A DNA stretch of 64,000 nucleotides, taken from VRUE01 sp036379955. Lineage in GTDB: Bacteria > Actinomycetota > Thermoleophilia > Solirubrobacterales > 70-9. The stretch lies in contig DASVFR010000056.1 of the NCBI GenBank assembly GCA_036379955.1, positions 1 to 64,000 of the forward strand. Reading direction: 5' to 3'. The position numbers and the translations under genes are program-made. This document shows, in pieces, positions 25,095 to 33,937 of the stretch; position 1 is the stretch's first letter, and the number at the start of each line of letters is the position of its first letter. The notes under the pieces are model-generated. The model made no database searches and was not told where the DNA came from. It was given only the letters and a program-made list of their open reading frames with translations.

Positions 25095-26456
25095 ATGACG
25101 CGTAGGCCTCCTAGAGCGCGGGCGTTGCTTGGGAGGCTGTGGATCCCGCTCCTAGTGTTGGCAGCGACGGCCACCACCGCAGTGGCTTGCCTCTCTCCCA
25201 AACCGACCACGCTCTCTACCTCGCTTACAGGGGGCGGCAAAGAAGGAGCAGAAATCACGGTCACCGAGGGCACCGGGGTCAACGACACCGCGACCCTCAG
25301 TGGCGAAAACGCCAGCAAAGCCACCGGCACGGTCAAATACGCCGTCTACAAAGACAAAGAATGCAAAGAACTGGTCACCAAAGCCGGTGAAGTGACGGTC
25401 AAAGAAGGCAAAGTCCCGCCCTCCGAAGAAGAGAAACTCGAAGCCGGCGCCGTCTACTACTGGCAGGCTGAATACGGCGGCGACTCGCTCGATGAAGCCT
25501 CCAAAAGCCCTTGCGGCAAAGAGGTCTTGACGGTCAAGGCCAAAACCTCGCTTTCGGCGATCCTTGCCGGTCAGGAAGAAGAAGAAACCGTCGAAGGCGA
25601 AGAAATCACTGTCACAGAAGGCTTTGAGGTCAAAGACAAAGCGACGCTCAGCGGCACCAATGCTTCGACCGCTACCGGCACGGTCAAATACTTAATCTTC
25701 TCAGACAGTGAATGCAAAGAACTGGTCGTGAGCGCTGGCGAAGGCAGCGACGAAGGAACGAAAGTAGGCAGTTCAGGAGAAGAGGAGCTGGAAGGAGAAG
25801 CTACTTACTATTGGCAGGCTGAATACTCCGGCGACTCTCTCCACCAACCATCTTCCACTACCTGTGGGAAACAGTTCGTGCTCGTGCGAACGTTCAAGTA
25901 CAGATCGCTTGCATACCCTGTCAACCTTGAAGGAAAAAATTTCACCCCGAAGGAAGCCTTTAATTTCAACGGCACTATTTTTACTTGCAATACAAGCTTC
26001 ACAGGGACGCTCAATTGGCCAGCGGAGTCGCTGAAGCTCAAGCCGAGCTACTCGGAATGTGAAGCCTACTCGAGGTCAGGGCCGGTCTATTCGGAAGGAT
26101 GTGAATACGAACTCGCCAAGCCTAGGAAGAAGGGACCATTCGTTTTTGTGGCTAATGTCAACATTGTCTGCCCACCACCCAAGCAGATGCAGTTCTATGG
26201 TGTGCCCCCATCTATGGTCGACTGCGATGTAGAAGTCGGTCCTCAAGCAAATATCGCAAAGTTCGAACTGCAAAATATGACTGGTCCTCCAAAGTGGCTT
26301 GAGGTCTGGCCGAGACTTTTTAATTTCGCCTATGCGATCACGGTTGTTGGCTCTCCCGATTGCGGCTTGAACGTTGAAAACCGAAATGATGGAAGTTATG
26401 CAGGCACATTCGAACTGAAGGCCGTTGGAGGCGGGGAACTCTTCATCGAGCCATGA
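25095..26456 (+). CDS. Secreted Ig-like repeat surface protein
   Basis: 453 residues. A signal sequence (RLWIPLLVLAATATTAVAC) is followed by two Ig-like repeats of about 85 residues (VNDTATLSGENASKATGTVK ... YYWQAEYGGDSLDEASKSPCG, and VKDKATLSGTNASTATGTVK ... YYWQAEYSGDSLHQPSSTTCG), each with a Cys pair likely disulphide-bonded outside the cell. A unique Cys-containing C-terminal domain of about 180 residues is not recognised. Lys is AAA and Glu GAA in the repeats, and the 3' half is markedly AT-richer than the flanks, so acquisition by transfer or relaxed selection is possible. Start at the ATG 25095, overlapping an upstream TGA. Confidence 0.8.
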   Translation: MTRRPPRARALLGRLWIPLLVLAATATTAVACLSPKPTTLSTSLTGGGKEGAEITVTEGTGVNDTATLSGENASKATGTVKYAVYKDKECKELVTKAGEVTVKEGKVPPSEEEKLEAGAVYYWQAEYGGDSLDEASKSPCGKEVLTVKAKTSLSAILAGQEEEETVEGEEITVTEGFEVKDKATLSGTNASTATGTVKYLIFSDSECKELVVSAGEGSDEGTKVGSSGEEELEGEATYYWQAEYSGDSLHQPSSTTCGKQFVLVRTFKYRSLAYPVNLEGKNFTPKEAFNFNGTIFTCNTSFTGTLNWPAESLKLKPSYSECEAYSRSGPVYSEGCEYELAKPRKKGPFVFVANVNIVCPPPKQMQFYGVPPSMVDCDVEVGPQANIAKFELQNMTGPPKWLEVWPRLFNFAYAITVVGSPDCGLNVENRNDGSYAGTFELKAVGGGELFIEP

Positions 26457-26538
26457 CATTTGCATTTTATGACCAGCCGCTGATCATCTTCGCGAAGGTC
26501 AATTGACCCCCCTCGCCGGCGGCCTTAGGCTTCCGCGA

Positions 26539-27171
26539 GTGAGCGATCCAGTCGAAACGCTCTCGGGGGATCCGAGCCTCGAGTTGCCTGAGTTCGACGC
26601 TCCGCCCGACGAGCCGTTGTCGCTGTTGGAGTCCTGGCTGCGGGGCGCCGATGCGCGCCGCGTACGCGAGCCGCGGGCGCTGGCCTTGGCAACCGCCGAC
26701 GCGGCGGGCAGGCCCTCCAACCGGATTGTCCTGCTCAAGCAGGTGCGGCCGGCGATCGTCTTTGCCTTCAGCTCCAAGAGTCGCAAGGGACGGGATCTTG
26801 CGGAGAATCCGCGAGCGGCAGGAACGCTCTACTGGCGAGAGACGCTGCAGCAGGTCGTCATCGAGGGCCCGGTCGAGCGGATGAGCGCGACCGAGTCCGA
26901 CGGATTGTTCGCCGACCGCCCGCTCTCGGGACAGGCGACAACCGTTGCTTCCCACCAGGGCGAGGAGTTGGACGATCCGGAGCGCCTGCGACGGGAAGCC
27001 GACGGGCTGACGCGCGGCGACGAGCCCCTGAGGCGACCCGAAGATTGGGGCGGCTACCGGCTCGACCCCGACCTGATCGAGTTCTGGCACGGCAGCCCCG
27101 ACCGCCTTCACCGCCGCCTCTTGTACACGAAGACGGACGGCCACTGGGCGCATCGGCGCCTGCAGCCCTAG
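26539..27171 (+). CDS. pdxH: Pyridoxamine 5'-phosphate oxidase family protein
   Basis: 210 residues, the usual PdxH length. It oxidises pyridoxamine or pyridoxine 5'-phosphate to pyridoxal 5'-phosphate using FMN. RALALATADAAGRPSNRIVL holds the first FMN strands, FSSKSRKGRDLAENPRAAG the phosphate grip, and LIEFWHGSPDRLHRRLLYTK ... WAHRRLQP the diagnostic C-terminal segment. The start is the GTG at 26539 (the frame is open to 26503). Divergence from textbook PdxH in the substrate loop leaves a PhzG-like role possible. Confidence 0.85.
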   Translation: MSDPVETLSGDPSLELPEFDAPPDEPLSLLESWLRGADARRVREPRALALATADAAGRPSNRIVLLKQVRPAIVFAFSSKSRKGRDLAENPRAAGTLYWRETLQQVVIEGPVERMSATESDGLFADRPLSGQATTVASHQGEELDDPERLRREADGLTRGDEPLRRPEDWGGYRLDPDLIEFWHGSPDRLHRRLLYTKTDGHWAHRRLQP

Positions 27172-27207
27172 CGGTTGGCCATTTGGGCAATGCTTGATAA
27201 CGATCTC

Positions 27208-27227
27208 GGTACCTATCTGTATCTTGG
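27208..27227 (+). promoter_or_regulatory. Candidate GntR operator before the substrate-binding protein
   Basis: GGTAC-N6-GTATCTTGG, related to sites upstream of the GntR gene (28511-28530) and the livH operon (33900-33921). Confidence 0.35.
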
Positions 27228-27290
27228 TCAAGAAAGATCGTCTTAAGTCGGCCTGTTCGGGTCGGCTTCTGACAGCCCGACGCCGCGCCG

Positions 27291-28487
27291 ATGAAATTCG
27301 CTCTCTCCAAGCTGGTACCGCCGTTGCTCCTCTTCGTGCTCGTGGCCGGGCTGCTCGCCGGCTGCGGCGACTCGAGCGAAGACTCGGCCGCCTCGGGCGG
27401 CCTGCCGAAGACGATCGTGCTCGGCGCGGCGATCGCGAAGAGCGGCTATCTCGCCCCCTACGACAGCAGCATCTCGGCGGTCAAGCAGCTGGTCGACGAA
27501 GTCAACGCCGAAGGTGGCATCGACGGCAGCAAGCTGAAGGTGATCGAAGTCGACGACCGCTCCGACCCGCAGCGCGCTCCGATTGCCGCCCAGGAAGTGA
27601 TCGAAGAAGGCGCCGACGTGCTGGTGCTCAGCGGCGAGGCGCTGACCGCGGCCGCCGCCGCTCCCGTGGCCGAAGAAAACGACATGCTCAACTTCACCGT
27701 CGCAGTACCCGAGCCGGGGTTCGGCCCGCCCACCACCGGCCGCCTCTCGTTCGATCCTTATCCGAACCTGCTCAGCGAGGCTAGCGCCGACGCCACCTTC
27801 GTCAAGAGGCGCGGCTTCGAACGGCCCTATCTCTTCCGCGACACCTCGGCGATCTACGGCAAGGCCGCGTGCGACGGCTTCCAGCAGGCATGGGAACGGT
27901 TGGGTGGCAGCATCGCCGGCTCGGTCGACTTCAAGAACGAAGACCAGTCGATCGCCAGCCAGGTCGCCCAGCTGAACAAGTCGGACGCCGACATCGTGAT
28001 GATGTGCTCCTACCCGCCCGGTGGGGCCGCCGCGGTCAAGCAGATCCGCGACTCCGGCAACGACCTGCCGATCGTCGCTTCCGGAGCCTTCGACGGTACC
28101 TACTGGTTGAAGGGGATTTCCAACACCAAAGACATCTACGTCGGCCTCATCGGCTCCACCTACGACCCACCCAGCCCCGCGGCGGCGAAGGTCTTCAAGG
28201 CGCTCAAAGAGAACGGATACGACACCGACGTCTCCAGCCCCATCCTCTCCGCCTACACCGGCGGCCAGCTGATCGTCGACGCGATCAGAGAAACGCACAG
28301 TGTCAACGGCAACGTCCTCGCCGACGCGCTCGAAGCCAAGCCGCACAACACTGTCATCGGCAAGGTCAAATACACCGAAGACGACCACCATCCGGGCGGC
28401 ACCTGGTCGTTCTACGTGTTTGCCAACCGCAAGCCAAGGCTGCTGGAAAAGATTACGCCCAGCTTTATCCCCGAATATAGGAATTGA
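27291..28487 (+). CDS. Branched-chain-type ABC transporter substrate-binding lipoprotein
   Basis: 398-residue periplasmic-binding protein of the LivJ/Peripla_BP_6 class. A lipobox (GLLAGC at about residues 20-25) anchors it to the membrane. LGAAIAKSGYLAPYDSSISA, VNAEGGIDGSKLKVIEVDD and DIVMMCSYPPGGAAAVKQIR are family landmarks. These proteins bind amino acids, but many actinobacterial members bind aromatic acids, amides or urea. It pairs with the livH-livMG-livF operon on the other strand 1.8 kb away and precedes the GntR regulator. Confidence 0.92.
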   Translation: MKFALSKLVPPLLLFVLVAGLLAGCGDSSEDSAASGGLPKTIVLGAAIAKSGYLAPYDSSISAVKQLVDEVNAEGGIDGSKLKVIEVDDRSDPQRAPIAAQEVIEEGADVLVLSGEALTAAAAAPVAEENDMLNFTVAVPEPGFGPPTTGRLSFDPYPNLLSEASADATFVKRRGFERPYLFRDTSAIYGKAACDGFQQAWERLGGSIAGSVDFKNEDQSIASQVAQLNKSDADIVMMCSYPPGGAAAVKQIRDSGNDLPIVASGAFDGTYWLKGISNTKDIYVGLIGSTYDPPSPAAAKVFKALKENGYDTDVSSPILSAYTGGQLIVDAIRETHSVNGNVLADALEAKPHNTVIGKVKYTEDDHHPGGTWSFYVFANRKPRLLEKITPSFIPEYRN

Positions 28488-28510
28488 GTGAGACACACAC
28501 TGTCAATCTG

Positions 28511-28530
28511 GGTACTAAAGGTATCCTTGG
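28511..28530 (+). promoter_or_regulatory. Candidate GntR operator before the regulator gene
   Basis: GGTAC-N5-GTATCCTTGG a few bases upstream of the GntR start codon; it resembles the sites at 27208 and 33900. This position suits autoregulation. Confidence 0.4.
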
Positions 28531-28536
28531 CGGTGA

Positions 28537-29340
28537 ATGTCCAAGCCCAGCCAGCCACGGGGTAGACCCCGACAGTCGTCCGAGGTCTCCCTCGCCGGCA
28601 GTCGTCAGCTCGACCGTACGAGCCAGGTGCCGCTCTACGTTCAGCTTGCCGCGCAGCTGAACCGGATGCTCGAGGCTGACGCTTGGGAGCCGGGCGCCCG
28701 CTTCGCCTCCGAGCGGGAGATCGAGGAAGAGTTCAAAGTCTCGCGCGCGGTGATCCGGCCGGCGCTCGAGCTGCTGGAGGGCGACGGCGCGATCTTCCGG
28801 GTCAGGGGGTCGGGCGCTTTCGTCGCTCCGCCCCGGCTCGAGGTCCGGCCGGTGGGATTGGTCAAGCTCCTAATGGCCCCCGACGGGGGTCGCAGGGTAA
28901 GCGTGCTCAGCGTCCGCCGAGCCAAACCGGACGCAGCTGTCGCGCGCTCACTCGAGATCGACGACCAGCGCACCCGCGTCGCCCACGTCACTGCCCTGGT
29001 CGACGCCGGCGAGCCTGCCGCCTGCATGGTCTACTCCTATGCCTCGCTTGCCCTCGTGCCGTGGATGCTCGTGGCGGCGGAGGCGCGGAAGGGCAGTGGT
29101 GAGGCGCCGCGCCTCGACGCGGCGGACATGACGCTCACCCGCACCGAGCTCGCGGTCGAGCACAGCTTCCTGGCCGAGTGGGAGGCCGCGCAGATCGGCG
29201 CCGGCGCCGGGGACCCCACGTTTCTGGGCCGCCTCGTCCAGTTAGGCCGTCCCGCCGGCTCGCGGCGCGACCGGCCGATCGAGTTCGCCCACCTCCTCTA
29301 TCGCGCCGACAGCATTCAACTCGCCTTCGATCTCGATTGA
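28537..29340 (+). CDS. GntR-family regulator with UTRA domain
   Basis: 267 residues. The N-terminal winged helix (QVPLYVQLAAQLNRMLEADA ... FASEREIEEEFKVSRAVIRP) ends with the typical wing GAIFRVRGSGAFV. The C-terminal UTRA-type ligand domain (about 95-265) resembles HutC-subfamily regulators. ATG at 28537. It lies between the substrate-binding protein and the convergent Rieske gene, whose tail it overlaps by 25 bp, and probably controls the whole import and oxidation module. Confidence 0.9.
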   Translation: MSKPSQPRGRPRQSSEVSLAGSRQLDRTSQVPLYVQLAAQLNRMLEADAWEPGARFASEREIEEEFKVSRAVIRPALELLEGDGAIFRVRGSGAFVAPPRLEVRPVGLVKLLMAPDGGRRVSVLSVRRAKPDAAVARSLEIDDQRTRVAHVTALVDAGEPAACMVYSYASLALVPWMLVAAEARKGSGEAPRLDAADMTLTRTELAVEHSFLAEWEAAQIGAGAGDPTFLGRLVQLGRPAGSRRDRPIEFAHLLYRADSIQLAFDLD

Positions 29341-30350
29341 GCCGGCTGGCCAGCCAGGGCCTCGCGCACGAACCGCGAGAACGCCGCCCGATAGGCAAGG
29401 GTGAAGCGATCCGCGAGGGTGCTGACGTCGGCCTCGGCGTCGAGTGGCAGCTCGGGTGGCTCGACCGTCTCCAGCACCGCGCGATCCTCGGCGTAGACGC
29501 GCTCCTCGAGCTCGATCACTTCCTCGAGAGTCGGCTCGAAGTCCTCGCTCACGCCGGTAAGCCAGTAGTGGACCGACTCCGTGGCGCTGGCCGCGCGCGC
29601 TGCGTGAAGCAGGCAGCGTTCGCCCTTCGTCATCCACAGCCGGATCGCGATCAGGTTGGGCGCGACCGCGTAGGTGAAGCCTTCGCGCATCGAGCCCCAG
29701 GAGCTGTCGCCTTCAGGTCCCATCCGCAGCTCGCGTCGCATCGTCACCACGATCCCATCGCGTTGTACGGGGAGCGGCTCGACCACCTCCGCGACGGCGC
29801 CCATCGTCGCCTGATGCACGAATGCGAAGTGGGCGACGTCGCGGAAGTTCTCGACCGCCACCCCGACTCCCACCGGCAGCTCGAATGGCTCGCCGTGTCC
29901 CGTCTCCCACCGCTCCGGCTCGAACCAGGGCACCTCGGGCGGCTCGCCCAGCGGCTCCTCCAGCACCGTCCAGACCAGGCCCCATTGCTCCCGCGCGGGG
30001 TAGGCCGGGATCCGGGCGCGGGGCGGGATCTGGCGCTGGTCCGCCAAGGCCGGGATTCGGGTGCAGGCACCGTCATCCCCGTCCCACTCCCAACCGTGGT
30101 AAGGGCACTGAATGCCGTCCCCGATGACCTTGCCCCGCGCCAGCGATGCGCCGCGATGCGCGCAGCGGTCGCTGACCACGGCCGGCTCGCCGCTTTCGGT
30201 CAGGAAGATGGCCAGTGCCTCGCCCAGCAGCATCGCTCGCCGCGGTCCCCGTTCCAGGTCCTGGACCCGCGCCACCGGCTGCCAGCAGCGCCGCATCGCC
30301 AGCGATACCTCCCCATTGCTCGGAACCTCTTTCGTCTCCACTCCGCTCAT
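29316..30350 (-). CDS. Rieske-type ring-hydroxylating oxygenase
   Basis: 344 residues. The Rieske 2Fe-2S domain has CAHRGASLARG ... CPYHGWEWD (two Cys, two His). The catalytic domain has ENFRDVAHFAFVH, whose two His plus a later Asp form the mononuclear iron site. Single-component-like oxygenases of this kind demethylate or hydroxylate aromatic acids and similar compounds. Its ATG overlaps the livF stop by 4 bp, so it is the last gene of the transporter operon, implying that the imported compound is its substrate. No reductase partner lies nearby. Confidence 0.9.
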   Translation of the reverse strand: MSGVETKEVPSNGEVSLAMRRCWQPVARVQDLERGPRRAMLLGEALAIFLTESGEPAVVSDRCAHRGASLARGKVIGDGIQCPYHGWEWDGDDGACTRIPALADQRQIPPRARIPAYPAREQWGLVWTVLEEPLGEPPEVPWFEPERWETGHGEPFELPVGVGVAVENFRDVAHFAFVHQATMGAVAEVVEPLPVQRDGIVVTMRRELRMGPEGDSSWGSMREGFTYAVAPNLIAIRLWMTKGERCLLHAARAASATESVHYWLTGVSEDFEPTLEEVIELEERVYAEDRAVLETVEPPELPLDAEADVSTLADRFTLAYRAAFSRFVREALAGQPAQSRSKAS

Positions 30351-31081
30351 CGTCCTACTCCTCCGTTGCTCGTCTGTAGCTCTGCCCGTCCGCCCAGGTA
30401 GGCGCGGACCAGGCCCGAATCCCCGCGCAACTCCTCCCGCTTGCCCCGTGCGCGCACGACGCCGCTGCTCAGCACCAGGCAGCGGTCGCAGAAGTCGATT
30501 GTGCGCACCGCGTTCTGCTCGACCAGCAGCATCGTCGTGCCTTCCTCCCGTAGCTCCCCGAGCAGCTCATAGATCGCGTCGATCGTCTTCGGCGCCAGCC
30601 CCAGGGAAGGCTCGTCGAGAATCAACAGCCGCGGTCGGCCGAGCAGTGCCCGGGCGATCGCCAGCTGCTGCTGCTCGCCGCCGGAGAGCCGGTCGGCGTG
30701 CTCGTCGGCCCGCTCGCGCAGGATCGGGAAGCGCTCCAGCGCCCGCTCGATCGCGGACTCGCCCTCCTCGGCGTCCCAGGCCCCGAGGCGCAGGTTCTCG
30801 GTGACGGTGAGCGTCCTGAAGACCTGCCTGCCCTCGGGCACCAGCGCCACGCCGAGCTTCGCGATCCGCTCCGGCGCCATCCCGTTCAGCTTGCGGCCGT
30901 CAAGCAGAACCTCGCCGGCGCTGAGCCGCAGCAAGCCGCAGATCGCGCGCAGCACGGAGCTCTTGCCGGCCCCGTTCGGCCCGACCATCCCGACCACCTC
31001 GCCCGGAGAGATCCTGAGATCGACACCGTGCACGACCTCGACCCCGCGGTAGGCGACCCTGGCGCCCCGTAGCTCAAGCAT
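30347..31081 (-). CDS. livF: Branched-chain-type ABC transporter ATP-binding protein
   Basis: 244 residues of the LivF class. Walker A GPNGAGKSS, Q-loop VPEGRQVF, signature LSGGEQQQLAIARAL, Walker B RLLILDEPSLGLAP and switch His-equivalent MLLVEQNA are all intact. Energises uptake together with the LivG part of the fused protein upstream. It overlaps the livMG stop by 8 bp and the Rieske start by 4 bp: tight translational coupling. Confidence 0.94.
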   Translation of the reverse strand: MLELRGARVAYRGVEVVHGVDLRISPGEVVGMVGPNGAGKSSVLRAICGLLRLSAGEVLLDGRKLNGMAPERIAKLGVALVPEGRQVFRTLTVTENLRLGAWDAEEGESAIERALERFPILRERADEHADRLSGGEQQQLAIARALLGRPRLLILDEPSLGLAPKTIDAIYELLGELREEGTTMLLVEQNAVRTIDFCDRCLVLSSGVVRARGKREELRGDSGLVRAYLGGRAELQTSNGGVGR

Positions 31082-32942
31082 TTGTCGCCTCCAGGTAAGA
31101 GCGCCCCAGGTAGGCCTCGATCACGGACGGGTCGGCCTGGATCTCGGCCGGAGCGCCGATCCGCAGCGTTACCCCATCGTCGAGCACCTGGATGCCCGGG
31201 CAGAGGCTCATCACCACGCTCATCTCGTGCTCGATCAGGAGGATGCCGCAGCCGAAGCCGTCGAGCACGCCGCGCAGGATCGCGACCAGCTCCTCGCCCT
31301 CCGTCTCGGTCAGGCCGGCGGCCGGCTCGTCCAGCAGCAGGTAACGCGGCCGGGTGGCGAGGGCGCGGGCGACGCCGAGCAGCCTTTGTTCGGCCGGCGG
31401 CAGCGAGCCCGCCGGGTGAGAGGCTCGCTCGCTCAGGCCGAGGCGGTCGAGCACGTCGACGGCGATCGCGACTGCCCGCGCCCGCCGGACTCCGACGCCC
31501 ATCGCGCCGACCGCGACGCTCTCCAGGCAGCTCAGCTGCGGGAAGGGGAGAGCGCCCTGGAAGGTGCGGCTGAGGCCGGCCCGCGCCAGCCGTGACGGCG
31601 AGCGGCCGCTGACGTCGACGCCGTCCAGCTCGACGGCGCCCGCATCGGGCCGGAGGAAGCCGCTGAGGACGTTGACGAGCGTCGTCTTGCCAGCGCCGTT
31701 CGGACCGATCAAGCCCAGCGCCTCGCCGGGCCGCAGCGTCAGGTCGACCCCGCGCAACACGCGCAGGCCGCCGAAGGCGACCGCCACCCCTGTGGCGTGC
31801 AGGGCATCCGCTTCTCCCGCCGGCGCCCGCTCCACCGCTCCCTCCTTTTCACCCCCTATAGGGGGGTCAACTCGCGGAACGGCGCGATCCGCGGTCCGAC
31901 GGCGGCCGAGCAGCCGCCCGAGCCAAGGCAGCTCCCCCGCCTCGCGGCCACCGGTAAGCCCGTTGGGCAGCGCGATCATCGTCGCCAGCAGGATCAGCCC
32001 GACGCCGATCGCCGCCAGGCCGGGCGTGTCGCCGATCGAGACGAGGCCGAGGATCTGGCCTCCGCCTTCCACTCCCCGCAGCACTTCGTTGACGCTCGCC
32101 ACCGCGATCGTTCCCAGCACCGCTCCGAAGACGCTGCGGGCGCCGCCGGCCACCATCATCGTCAGAGTCGTCACCGAGGCGACGAAGTAGAAGGTGGTCG
32201 GCGCCAGCACGCCCGACTGGTGCACGGCGAGCGCGCCGCCGACCCCGCACAGCATCCCGCTCAGCGCGAAGGCGACCAGGCGCTCGCCGGTGACGCCGAT
32301 CCCGAGCGAGCGGGCCGCGATCTCGTCCTCGCGCGTCGCCTGCAGCCGGTATCCGCGCGTCGACCATTTGTAGGCGAGGGCCACCGCTACCGCCGCCGCG
32401 GCCCAGAGTCCGGCGGAGACGACGCCCGTCGTTCGCGGGATGCTGACCAAGCCGCCGCTGCCGCCGGTCACCCGGTCCCAGTTGGCGATCACGTTGTAGG
32501 AGACGACGAGGAAGGCGAAGGTCGAGATCGGGATCGCCAGGGTCGACGTCCGCATCAGCGGCAGGCCGACGACCGCCGCGAGGGCGCCGCAGGCCACGGC
32601 GACGACCGCGGTCGAACCCACCGTCCCGAGCTGGGCGTCGGCGATCCAGTTGGGGAGCCCTGGCGTCTGCAGCGCCACGAAGGCGGCCGGCAGGGTGAGC
32701 AGCGCCGCGGCGTAGGCGCCGGCGCTGGCGAAGCCCAGCTGTCCGAACGAGTAGACCCCGCTGTTGCCGATGAAGACCTGTAGGCCGAGGACGATGATCA
32801 TCTCGCAGAGGATCGTCGTCACCGTGCCGCGCAGGGACGGAGTGCCGCTGGCGCCCACCGAGACCGTCAGCGCGATCAGGACGAGCGGCGCCAGCACCGA
32901 GACGGCGAGCGAGGGCCGCGAGCGCAGGCGCACGGCGCTCAC
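31074..32942 (-). CDS. LivM-LivG fusion: ABC permease plus ATP-binding protein
   Basis: 622 residues. The N-terminal part (about 1-335) is a multi-TM LivM permease (NSGVYSFGQLGFASAGAYAA; AARSLGIGVTGERLVAFALS). A charged linker (about 340-385) leads to a LivG ATPase (about 385-622) with Walker A GPNGAGKTTL and Walker B YLLLDEPAAGL. The signature region reads SLPPAEQRLLGVARAL, so the usual Gly of the ABC signature is Ala. The minus-strand frame stays open to 33833, but that part is livH read out of frame; the GTG at 32942 overlaps the livH stop (GTGA) and is the real start. Confidence 0.93.
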   Translation of the reverse strand: MSAVRLRSRPSLAVSVLAPLVLIALTVSVGASGTPSLRGTVTTILCEMIIVLGLQVFIGNSGVYSFGQLGFASAGAYAAALLTLPAAFVALQTPGLPNWIADAQLGTVGSTAVVAVACGALAAVVGLPLMRTSTLAIPISTFAFLVVSYNVIANWDRVTGGSGGLVSIPRTTGVVSAGLWAAAAVAVALAYKWSTRGYRLQATREDEIAARSLGIGVTGERLVAFALSGMLCGVGGALAVHQSGVLAPTTFYFVASVTTLTMMVAGGARSVFGAVLGTIAVASVNEVLRGVEGGGQILGLVSIGDTPGLAAIGVGLILLATMIALPNGLTGGREAGELPWLGRLLGRRRTADRAVPRVDPPIGGEKEGAVERAPAGEADALHATGVAVAFGGLRVLRGVDLTLRPGEALGLIGPNGAGKTTLVNVLSGFLRPDAGAVELDGVDVSGRSPSRLARAGLSRTFQGALPFPQLSCLESVAVGAMGVGVRRARAVAIAVDVLDRLGLSERASHPAGSLPPAEQRLLGVARALATRPRYLLLDEPAAGLTETEGEELVAILRGVLDGFGCGILLIEHEMSVVMSLCPGIQVLDDGVTLRIGAPAEIQADPSVIEAYLGRSYLEATNA

Positions 32943-33823
32943 ACTCTCGCCTCCCCGGTTGCCGCGCCGAGCAGGCCCCGCGGCTTGAAGATCAGGATCG
33001 CGACCGGCAGGCTGAACACGATCGCGTCGCGGAAGGGCAGCAGGTCGGCCGGCAGGTAGGCGCCGAGCAGGGAGGAGGCGGCGCCGAGGAAGAGCCCGCC
33101 GATCACCGCGCCGAGCATCCTGCCGAAGCCGCCGATCGTCACCGCGACGAAGCCGACGAGGACCGGGGTCAAGCCCATCGTCGGCGAGACCTGACCGGTC
33201 TGCATCACGATCAGCACGCCGACGATCGCGGCCAGCGCGCCGCTGATGGCGAAGGAGAGGGCGATCACGCGGTCGGCGCGGACGCCGAGCAGCCGTGCCA
33301 TGTCGAAGTTCTCGGCGGCGGCCCGCATCGCCAGCCCAGCCCTCGTGCGGTAGAGAAGCCAGCCGAGGCCGACGAGCACGAAGGCCGTCAGCCCCAGGGT
33401 GACGAACTCGAGGTTGGGCACCGAGAGCGAGCCGACCGTCGTCGTTTCGCTGACGAAGGTCGGTGTCGCGACCGATTTCGGCCGCGCGTCGACCGCGGCC
33501 ATCACCGCGTTCTGCAGGATCGTCGCTACCGCCAGCGAGGTGACGAGCTGCGCCGACATGTCGGCCTTGCGCACCGGCCGGAAGGCGACGAGCTCGGCCG
33601 CGAGCGCGATCAGGACCCCGGTGATCAGCGCCCCGCCCAGGGCGATCCCAAAGGGCGCCCCGGCCAGGACGTAGAGCGCGTAGGCCGAGAGCATGATGAA
33701 CTCGCCGTGGGCGAAGTTCATCATGTCCATCACCGAGTAGACCAGGGTCACGCCGAGCGCGATCAGCGCGTAGAGGCTGCCCAGCGCTAGCGCGTCGATC
33801 AGGTTCTGCGCCAGCTCGGTCAC
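32939..33823 (-). CDS. livH: Branched-chain-type ABC transporter permease
   Basis: 294 residues, about eight TM helices. LGSLYALIALGVTLVYSVMD and MNFAHGEFIMLSAYALYVL are the LivH hallmark, and AENFDMARLLGVRADRVIAL is the coupling loop to the ATPase. First gene of the livH-livMG-livF-Rieske operon. GTG start at 33823; a candidate operator lies about 80 bp upstream. Confidence 0.94.
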   Translation of the reverse strand: MTELAQNLIDALALGSLYALIALGVTLVYSVMDMMNFAHGEFIMLSAYALYVLAGAPFGIALGGALITGVLIALAAELVAFRPVRKADMSAQLVTSLAVATILQNAVMAAVDARPKSVATPTFVSETTTVGSLSVPNLEFVTLGLTAFVLVGLGWLLYRTRAGLAMRAAAENFDMARLLGVRADRVIALSFAISGALAAIVGVLIVMQTGQVSPTMGLTPVLVGFVAVTIGGFGRMLGAVIGGLFLGAASSLLGAYLPADLLPFRDAIVFSLPVAILIFKPRGLLGAATGEARV

Positions 33824-33899
33824 GACTGCTCAAAAACTCTTAAGTCAATAGGCGAAGAGTAGCCGCCCAGAGCGGCCCGTGCCAACCGTTCACTATATG

Positions 33900-33921
33900 G
33901 GTACCCAACCGGTATGGCTGG
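33900..33921 (-). promoter_or_regulatory. Candidate GntR operator before the liv/Rieske operon
   Basis: On the plus strand GGTAC-N7-GTATGGCTGG, similar to the sites at 27208 and 28511, though spacer lengths differ (5-7). It sits in the 114-bp gap upstream of livH. Confidence 0.35.
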
Positions 33922-33937
33922 GTCTGTGCGGGCGCTG

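Noticed and set aside
24784..26456. A second island downstream of tRNA-Arg(ACG)
   Set aside because: The region is AT-richer and codes a surface protein, but I found no second copy of the tRNA 3' end and no recombinase.
31074..33833. A single 919-residue open frame spanning permease and ATPase
   Set aside because: Its first 297 residues are livH read in the wrong frame; livH (32939-33823) matches its family throughout, and the GTG at 32942 overlaps the livH stop in the usual GTGA manner.
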